Assembly (NCBI RefSeq): GCF_042646065.1 | Contig: NZ_JBHRTA010000057.1 | Coordinates: 1 to 37,611, forward strand | Length of the DNA: 37,611 nt | Direction: 5' to 3' | From: Parapedobacter deserti | GTDB taxonomy: Bacteria; Bacteroidota; Bacteroidia; Sphingobacteriales; Sphingobacteriaceae | Part shown: piece after piece, positions 33,097 to 37,611 of the stretch | Position numbering within the stretch: the first letter of the stretch is position 1 | Layout: each line of letters opens with the position of its first letter | Translations under genes and position numbers: made by a program | The notes under the pieces: model-generated | The model's database searches: none | What the model was told of the DNA's origin: nothing | What the model saw: the letters and a program-made list of their open reading frames with translations, nothing else

Positions 33097-33535
33097 TTAT
33101 GACCGTACGTGACAGTTCCTCTGTACTTTCAGAATTCTAAATGTCCTGTTCGGCCTGAATAATACTTCCTTTTCATTGGGAGGATTGTGTACCCCAAATT
33201 TAGCGATTTTTTCAATAGCTTTTCCAGTTTTGGAGAAGATTCTAAATAAGGTGTTTCCATTGAAAGCCATTGCCGTTAGCCGAGATTTGCTGGCGGAGAC
33301 AAAAGTGTGCTCGGATACAACCTCGTTTGAAGCGCGGGCTTTGATATACTTTTCAAGCTCAGCCCTGCTAAGATTAACACTTCTATACGGAAATCACCAA
33401 TTGGTTAAGCGGTATGCACAATTTTACAAGCGATACGTTGTCGGAGATTGCCGTAGCCTCAATAGTCGTATCGCCGATATGACAATTTGCTCGTTCGAAA
33501 AAAACCGAGGCAACCGCATCATTCGCCAATAGCAT
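33097..33535 (-). pseudogene. ADP-ribosyltransferase-like gene with one frameshift
   Basis: ATG 33535 overlaps the DUF6933 gene by 17 bp and opens MLLANDAVASVFFERANCHI…; its frame stops near 33386. A one-base shift there gives YRSVNLSRAELEKYIKA, then EHTFVSASKSRLTAMAF (the S-T-S-type strand) and NPPNEKEVLFRPNRTFRILK (E-K-E, the ART E-x-E motif), TAA 33097-33099. Arg, STS and ExE in order is the signature of arginine-type mono-ADP-ribosyltransferases. With the shift repaired the protein is about 145 residues. The indel is not in a long homopolymer, so it may be real or programmed; otherwise the copy is dead. Confidence 0.6.
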
Positions 33536-34061
33536 TGGTGTCCAACAGTCGTTTCATCTCAGTCAATGCATCGGTATAACCGCTAAACCTCTTTTTAGAG
33601 GTCAGGTTAATCGGGGTTTTGTTGATCCGGTTGGTCAAATCTCGGATTGGCATGTATTCCAGGCTTTGGTATTCCTGTTTCCAGTAATCCAACTCGAGTA
33701 ATCGCTGGTTTTGATAAGCGGTTGTGCTTCTGTCGTTATCGGTAGGATAGAGGTGAACATCCTCCAACAATCGATTAACAACGTCCAGGGAAATAGAAAT
33801 GCCATCATATTGCAGTTGAGTATAAAAAGCCCGTTTAAATATCCGATCAATATCAGCCACGTCGGCAGCTTTTATGTCGGGCAGAAGGACATGGTATTGT
33901 GTTTTAGCATTCGTTATGAGCCAGCATTTTTTACGATTTACAAAGAAGACAGTGGCGTTCCATTTTCCCAGAGGTGCATTTTCGATGTTGCCCGTTTTTG
34001 GAACCACCCATTTTTTTATGAGTTTTTCAAGTTTCCGTGATGTGTAAATCGCAGTATGCAT
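33519..34061 (-). CDS. DUF6933-domain protein
   Basis: 180 residues from ATG 34061. The N-terminal 100 residues (MHTAIYTSRKLEKLIKKWVV, GKWNATVFFVNRKKCWLITN, QYHVLLPDIKAADVADIDRI, FYTQLQYDGISI) match the DUF6933 pattern as I know it; function unknown. The C-terminal part (RLLELDYWKQEYQSLEYMPI, RDLTNRINKTPIN) is helical. It is first intact gene of a minus-strand operon with the ADP-ribosyltransferase (17-bp overlap) and the coiled-coil protein. A longer frame from 34151 runs through a different gene's end and is rejected. A seven-unit AT repeat lies seven bases before its start. Confidence 0.65.
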   Translation of the reverse strand: MHTAIYTSRKLEKLIKKWVVPKTGNIENAPLGKWNATVFFVNRKKCWLITNAKTQYHVLLPDIKAADVADIDRIFKRAFYTQLQYDGISISLDVVNRLLEDVHLYPTDNDRSTTAYQNQRLLELDYWKQEYQSLEYMPIRDLTNRINKTPINLTSKKRFSGYTDALTEMKRLLDTNAIGE

Positions 34062-34068
34062 GCAATAA

Positions 34069-34082
34069 ATATATATATATAT
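34069..34082 (+). repeat. (AT)7 microsatellite before the DUF6933 gene
   Basis: Seven uninterrupted AT units sit seven bases upstream of the minus-strand start at 34061. Such tracts can change length by slippage and alter promoter or ribosome-site spacing. Confidence 0.6.
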
Positions 34083-34110
34083 GTTAAAGACGTCCAGAAA
34101 ATAGTTGTCT

Positions 34111-34236
34111 CTAATAGTAAAATGCAGGCATGAGAAAGAATACCGTATCAATGAAAAACAGAACTCCCTGATTGTTCAATACGTTTTCGTCATGCAAATC
34201 CTCGGCAATAATACTGATTCGAGGAGTATTGAACAT
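34111..34236 (-). pseudogene. C-terminal tail of a polyvalent-protein kinase domain
   Basis: Minus strand, TAG at 34111-34113: MFNTPRISIIAEDLHDENVL, NNQGVLFFIDTVFFL. EDLHDENVL followed by a FID strand is the catalytic-loop and metal-site pattern (D-L-H-x-E-N…ID) of the kinase domain found in phage and conjugative-element polyvalent proteins. Only about 45 residues remain; no start codon fits. It ends 50 bp before the DUF6933 gene on the same strand. Confidence 0.5.
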
Positions 34237-34398
34237 ATTTGAATCAAGAAACTTTCATTTTGGGCAAAATGGCGGTCTCGCGCATATTAGCGGACAGAAA
34301 CAAAGGAATTGATTGCAAAGCTACCCAGATGAAAGAAATTGTCAAGGGCTTTGTACGGAGAAAATTAGATCGATTGGAAAATAAGATTTTAATTTTCG

Positions 34399-34406
34399 TA
34401 ACTTTG
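34399..34406 (+). promoter_or_regulatory. -7 promoter element of the toxin-antitoxin operon
   Basis: TAACTTTG matches TAnnTTTG; it lies 17 bp before ATG 34424. A TTG at 34374-34376 is a possible but over-spaced -33 element (22 bp). Confidence 0.55.
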
Positions 34407-34423
34407 TCATAAAGCAAACGAAT

Positions 34424-34633
34424 ATGGAAGCGATTATGATTCATCCGGAAAATGCTGAGCAACTCAAGACCGTTAAATCAGTTTTGAAGGCATTGAAGGT
34501 TCCTTTCGAACCGCAGTCCAGTACGTTGCCAGATCATGTGAAGTCTAGCGTCGATAGAGGAATGAAGCAAGCCGCCCAAGGCAAGACCATCGGACTGGAG
34601 GAGTTCAAAGAGAAGCATTTTTTGAAACGGTAG
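34424..34633 (+). CDS. DUF2683-like antitoxin
   Basis: 69 residues: IMIHPENAEQLKTVKSVLKA, LKVPFEPQ, and an end helix GKTIGLEEFKEKHFLKR. This is the pattern of small antitoxins encoded before RelE/ParE toxins in Bacteroidota. It has its own TAnnTTTG promoter, and the toxin begins 37 bp after its stop. It probably neutralises the toxin by wrapping its C-terminal helix round it and may autoregulate the operon. Confidence 0.75.
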   Translation: MEAIMIHPENAEQLKTVKSVLKALKVPFEPQSSTLPDHVKSSVDRGMKQAAQGKTIGLEEFKEKHFLKR

Positions 34634-34670
34634 TCAGCAAGCAAGCTTAAACCGAAACTAAACCAACCTA

Positions 34671-34964
34671 ATGCAATATACGCTCAGCTTTACTCCCGAG
34701 GCGGAAGACACTTACGATTCATTATCATTACAACTGATGGAACGTTGGGGCGAGCGCTTTGTGTTGAAGTTTGAAGGACGCGTTTCCAAAGCGTTGGATA
34801 CATTAAGCAGGACTCCTTTCCTTTATCCGGTAGCTATTGAGGAAACCCAAATCAGGAAATGCATTGTACATAATAACTGTTCCATCCTTTATAAAGTTGA
34901 TGGCCGTATTGTAACGGTGATCTGTTTTTGGGATAACCGCCAGGAGCCGCTTTTTAATATTTAA
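34671..34964 (+). CDS. ParE/RelE-family toxin
   Basis: 97 residues: SFTPEAEDTYDSLSLQLMER, WGERFVLKFEGRVSKALDTL, RTPFLYPVAIEETQIRKCIV and HNNCSILYKVDGRIVTVICF with a W-D-N-R-Q-P end. The helix-hairpin plus R-K-C-V / I-L-Y-K / V-I-x-F-W-D pattern is the ParE type. ParE-like toxins target gyrase and RelE-like cleave mRNA on ribosomes; the sequence does not decide. It is four bases before a third small gene. Confidence 0.82.
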   Translation: MQYTLSFTPEAEDTYDSLSLQLMERWGERFVLKFEGRVSKALDTLSRTPFLYPVAIEETQIRKCIVHNNCSILYKVDGRIVTVICFWDNRQEPLFNI

Positions 34965-34968
34965 CGTT

Positions 34969-35163
34969 ATGCCAATAAATACACCTTCATCAACATCGTT
35001 TTCGGATAAAGTGTTGTACGGACTGCGGAAAGCGTTGCGGAAGTTGGTAGAAGAATCGGCTGCCAATGGGGAAAGTCTCGTAATCAAACGTGATGGTGAA
35101 ATTAAAGAAGTGCCCGCCAAAGACCTGCTTAAGACATTACCTAAAGAAGGGACCCGTCAATAG
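34969..35163 (+). CDS. small conserved protein following the toxin gene
   Basis: 64 residues: SFSDKVLYGLRKALRKLVEE, SAANGESLVIKRDGEIKEVP, AKDLLKTLP. It has one helix, a beta hairpin and a short end helix, and no known domain name. Small proteins of this look often sit near toxin-antitoxin genes in Bacteroidota. It starts four bases after the toxin stop, so it is co-translated. It may be a regulatory or accessory protein. Confidence 0.6.
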   Translation: MPINTPSSTSFSDKVLYGLRKALRKLVEESAANGESLVIKRDGEIKEVPAKDLLKTLPKEGTRQ

Positions 35164-35301
35164 GTGAAAGGAGTAATGCAATTAAAAGAGTGGATTGCTG
35201 CTACACTCTTGCGACCGTCAAAAATCGATCATAAACCTAACGTAGGGGTAGAAATATACGGTGCAGATTGAGCAACATTGGCTTCTTGAATTTTACTCCA
35301 G

Positions 35302-35421
35302 ATTTCCGGTTTCCCGTAATGTCCTCACCATTCCTCAGGTTACCTTTGGGTAATCAAAATTTGTAATTCTCAATCCGATATTTTACCTTGCATGTTATAA
35401 TTACCTTTATAAGCCAATAGG
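35302..35421 (+). repeat. dispersed repeat, two-box copy (most complete)
   Basis: Box 1 CCGGTTTCCCGTAATGTC (35307-35324) and box 2 (35351-35421). Box 2 matches 23230-23300 at 62 of 71 positions and contains an imperfect Bacteroidota promoter (AATTTG, about 20 bp, TACCTTG). The rest of 35164-35516 has no gene. Confidence 0.65.
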
Positions 35422-35516
35422 CCTAAGAAAAACAAGTAATAAACCAATAATACCATATAATCAATAACCGAATTTACTAACCGTTAACCGTTATAAAGAA
35501 ACCAACACCAACCATC

Positions 35517-35757
35517 ATGCGTATGCGTATCCTTTACCTTTCTCGTCTTCGGGCTCTTGCTGCCTGCGGCTTCGGATGCGCAGGGTAGGGCCGCTTATAC
35601 GGTCGCCGAGCAAAAGGATGCTACGGTGTATATCACCAAATCGGGGGAGAAGTACCACAAGGCAGGGTGCCGGTATCTGAATAAAAGCCAGATCAAGACT
35701 ACGAAAAAAGAGGCCATTAAGAATGGGTATGGGGCGTGTAAGGTGTGTAAGCCGTAG
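35517..35757 (+). pseudogene. secreted Ada-zinc-binding-like protein with a frameshift in its signal peptide
   Basis: ATG 35517 opens MRMRILYL; a one-base shift near 35537 then gives FLVFGLLLPAASDAQG, a normal signal peptide, and the mature domain VYITKSGEKYHKAGCRYLNK…NGYGACKVCKP. The Y-x-T-x-G-x-x-Y-H-x-x-C…C-x-x-C pattern is a small metal-binding knot seen in secreted nuclease-associated proteins. Without the shift only a signal-less form from TTG 35557 could be made. The indel lies between short T-runs and could be a sequencing error. Confidence 0.6.
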
Positions 35758-35796
35758 TTATTTTTAAAGTTGAAATTGACATAAATAGGCCAAAGC

Positions 35797-36135
35797 ATGA
35801 AACCACTTATCGTTATACTGTCACTTTTGATGATCAATAGTTCGTCAAGCGAGGAATACGACATTGATGAAATATATGAGAAGATTGAGCTCGACTATGG
35901 AACATTAGACGAGGATGGAAATGATATAAGTTATATATTCACTCCCACGTCAATTAAACAAGGTAGATACGAGATTGAGATAGCCGATGGATCCGGAGAT
36001 CTTTATGAAATAAAGGGAACCAACTATTTCTTGAAATTTACATCGTACTATGGTTATGCTGGCTACGGCGATGAGGGCATTTTGATCATTGGATCGAATC
36101 CCTATGACCGAAGCTTTATAAAGTTTGATGATTGA
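35797..36135 (+). CDS. hypothetical secreted acidic protein
   Basis: 112 residues. MKPLIVILSLLMINSSSSEE looks like a signal peptide with possible cleavage after the Ser run. The mature part is very acidic and Tyr-rich (EYDIDEIYEKIELDYGTLDE), then beta-rich (QGRYEIEIADGSGDLYEIKG, YFLKFTSYYGYAGYGDEGIL). No Cys, no known domain. Possibly a beta-sandwich; function unknown. Confidence 0.5.
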   Translation: MKPLIVILSLLMINSSSSEEYDIDEIYEKIELDYGTLDEDGNDISYIFTPTSIKQGRYEIEIADGSGDLYEIKGTNYFLKFTSYYGYAGYGDEGILIIGSNPYDRSFIKFDD

Positions 36136-36241
36136 TCAAGAAACATCCGTTTTTGGGATAAAAAGCTGGTCCGACGAATATTTAGCGGAGGAAAGCAGAA
36201 TTTAACCTAAGACCAAAACAAGGCCGTATAACGAACCAACA

Positions 36242-36949
36242 ATGAAACGCAGAATGGATATCAACAAATTACTTCAGGAAAAGCAATATTTAAAAGACGA
36301 TTGGGATTTATCCAATGAAACCTTATACAGCATGTGCCGCGAATATAGCAGCAATTGTGATACTCAATCGATTTTGGCAAAATCGCTCATTATCGGTAGG
36401 ACATATGCTGTGGCATTGGAAAGAAGAAAGTCTTTGAAAGGCTCATCTGGGGATACCCCTTCGGCTGCTGGTCTGGATAGCGACCGCTTCTATAAGGATT
36501 ATATAGTTAGAAGATTTAAAGAAATCAATTTGGACGAGGATTTGGAAGATATGCGAAATTGGACGATTAAAAATTTGCTAGAATTTGATGAAACTCAAAT
36601 CAAAGCTGTTTTATCATTACACTCACGACTTAGCAAGATTATTGAAGGCGGTGTAATTAAGCGTTCGTTTGCTTCGAAGTACCTTCATTTCCATCTACCT
36701 GATATTTTCTTTATCTATGACAGCCGGGCGGTCGAAAGTATTAAGTTTCTATCGGGCATACAATTTGAGAAAAACAAAAAAAGGGCACGCGATATTGGTG
36801 ATGACGAGCATTACGATCTCGAGTACAAAAAATTTTATTATAATTGTTTAGAGGCATTAAGGTGGTTGAAACGCAATCATCAGATAGACAGGTTGGACCC
36901 GCGGCAATTTGATAACCTGTTGATGGCAATTTATGAAGAGAAGCGTTGA
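36242..36949 (+). CDS. conserved helical protein of unknown function
   Basis: 235 residues, mainly alpha-helical. Distinct blocks: SLIIGRTYAVALERRKSLKG with SGDTPSAAG, DLEDMRNWTIKNLLEFDETQ, and RSFASKYLHFHLPDIFFIYD followed by SRAV. The SKYLHFHLPD-x-FFIYDSR block resembles the L-L-H-F…P-D-x-F-P-I-x-D motif found in several helical DNA-related proteins, but I cannot name a family. ATG 36242 or 36254 could start it. Its last codons overlap the upstream extension of the next gene; the GNAT probably begins 46 bp after its stop. Confidence 0.55.
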   Translation: MKRRMDINKLLQEKQYLKDDWDLSNETLYSMCREYSSNCDTQSILAKSLIIGRTYAVALERRKSLKGSSGDTPSAAGLDSDRFYKDYIVRRFKEINLDEDLEDMRNWTIKNLLEFDETQIKAVLSLHSRLSKIIEGGVIKRSFASKYLHFHLPDIFFIYDSRAVESIKFLSGIQFEKNKKRARDIGDDEHYDLEYKKFYYNCLEALRWLKRNHQIDRLDPRQFDNLLMAIYEEKR

Positions 36950-36995
36950 GGATGCCGTAGAATTGATAAATCGAAAAGGCAAAATCACCGATCGC

Positions 36996-37469
36996 ATGGA
37001 AGCAGGGCAAAATTTAATCATCAGGGCATATGAGCCGGCGGATTGGGAGGCCGTTTGCACTGTTTTTGCACAGGCCAAGCCCGATGAATTCAAAGGGGTA
37101 TTGGGCGAGGAAGACATCATACCCTTGGATCAGGACGAAGCTATCCTGAAATCTTTCCACGACAGTGCCATCTATGTGGCCGAGAAAGACAATCGGATCG
37201 TTGGATTCGCCGGGTACCACAGTCAATTCATTTCATTCCTGTTTATCTCACCGCACTATTATCGGCAACACATCGCAACCAAATTGCTGGAGCATATCTT
37301 GCCGATGGCGGGCAATGAAGTATCCCTGCTTGTTCTGAAATCCAACCTGCCGGCAATCAACCTATACCGCAAACTCGGTTTCACTATTGCAGAGGAGTTC
37401 AACGGCAAATACAATGAATCGATAACCGTCACCGTATTGCGTTTAAGCAAAACCCAAGCAGCTTTTTGA
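36996..37469 (+). CDS. GNAT-family acetyltransferase
   Basis: 157 residues from ATG 36996. GNAT signatures: LIIRAYEPADWEAVCTVFAQ, DNRIVGFAGYHSQFISFLFI, the acetyl-CoA loop region SPHYYRQHIATKLLEHI, and the end NLPAINLYRKLGFTIAEEF. In the loop the usual R/Q-x-x-G-x-G/A reads R-Q-H-I-A, so the conserved Gly is replaced by His, which may weaken cofactor binding. Start 36996 was preferred to 36933, which overlaps the preceding gene. Substrate unknown. Confidence 0.78.
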   Translation: MEAGQNLIIRAYEPADWEAVCTVFAQAKPDEFKGVLGEEDIIPLDQDEAILKSFHDSAIYVAEKDNRIVGFAGYHSQFISFLFISPHYYRQHIATKLLEHILPMAGNEVSLLVLKSNLPAINLYRKLGFTIAEEFNGKYNESITVTVLRLSKTQAAF

Positions 37470-37580
37470 CGAAGGGTTCCCGGCCTGTGAGAAACCCCAG
37501 TTCGCGGTATCCGGCCTACCAAGTACATATTTTCTGATTAACTGATCGGCTGTAGTTTTACGCCCACAAATAATATGATT

Positions 37581-37611
37581 ATGAAGGAGCGTAGAGAGTA
37601 CATGTTTACCC
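37581..37611 (+). CDS. possible start of a gene leaving the window
   Basis: ATG 37581 (or 37575) opens KERREYMFT and runs off the edge. There is no family information; low certainty. Confidence 0.25.
   Translation, partial: MKERREYMFT

Noticed and set aside
33080..33120. CGTACGGT stretch that recalled a group II intron domain V end
   Set aside because: No matching stem, no reverse transcriptase and no intron boundary; the bases are explained by the ART C-terminus.
33176..33532. 118-codon plus frame
   Set aside because: Antisense to the ART-like gene, which has ordered catalytic motifs; no motifs in this frame.
1..37611. CRISPR arrays, tRNA or rRNA genes, riboswitches, intact insertion sequences
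   Set aside because: Read for on both strands; no regularly spaced repeats, cloverleaf patterns, or transposase with terminal repeats found.

Overview
The window looks like an accessory stretch of a Bacteroidota chromosome, most likely from Sphingobacteriaceae or a close relative. The signs are: promoters of the TTG-N19/20-TAnnTTTG type (2763-2794, 13484-13491, 20821-20828, 34399-34406); few Shine-Dalgarno sequences; a four-part FtsX/MacB-type permease of the kind Bacteroidota carry in many copies; GH130; MocR, AraC and HxlR regulators next to single enzymes; and many SRPBCC, VOC and DinB small-molecule proteins. No rRNA, tRNA, CRISPR array or intact insertion sequence was seen.

Layout. 1-2.6 kb: a C45 Ntn-hydrolase, then broken genes (AraC start joined to a VOC end; an SRPBCC gene with its middle missing). 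2.76-6.2 kb: an ArsR-controlled run (ArsR, tandem AHSA1 protein, second SRPBCC protein, VOC stub, P-loop kinase-like protein, isoprenylcysteine-methyltransferase-like membrane protein, hydrolase stub). 6.2-10.05 kb: RibD-type reductase, VOC protein, SDR with AraC regulator, DinB protein. 10.1-12.65 kb: FtsX-type permease behind a candidate sigma-54 promoter with two palindromes 21 bp apart. 12.8-14.7 kb: zeta-toxin-like remnant and a divergent HxlR / SDR / NTF2-like unit. 14.7-17.7 kb: broken secreted gene, GH130 enzyme, membrane thioredoxin-fold protein. 17.7-22.5 kb: XRE antitoxin beside a toxin stub, DUF1016 nuclease, internally deleted GNAT, frameshifted transglutaminase-like gene, shattered Rpn nuclease. 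22.6-24.5 kb: CatB/Vat-type acetyltransferase and a CPBP protease whose 3' end runs into foreign sequence. 24.5-30.4 kb: a MocR-centred cluster (isochorismatase-GNAT fusion, YfiT remnant, VOC, MocR, GNAT remnant, ketopantoate-reductase-like protein, SDR). 30.5-37.6 kb: APH-type kinase, small secreted and membrane proteins, a minus-strand DUF6933 / ADP-ribosyltransferase / coiled-coil operon behind a protein-kinase tail, a ParE-type toxin-antitoxin module, a helical conserved protein and a GNAT.

How it fits together. Most units are a local regulator plus one to three enzymes with its operator in the adjacent gap (ArsR, AraC, HxlR, MocR). The most useful regulatory observation is a gap-free 41-bp module shared by the MocR intergenic region and the isochorismatase-GNAT promoter 3.7 kb away. 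The most unusual gene set is the DUF6933 - ADP-ribosyltransferase - coiled-coil operon. The dominant oddity is damage: about twenty genes are frameshifted, lack their middle or are fused to unrelated genes, often beside intact neighbours. This is either a decayed deletion-prone island or partly an assembly/sequencing artefact; raw reads would decide.

All family assignments are from reading motifs by eye; no database search was run.
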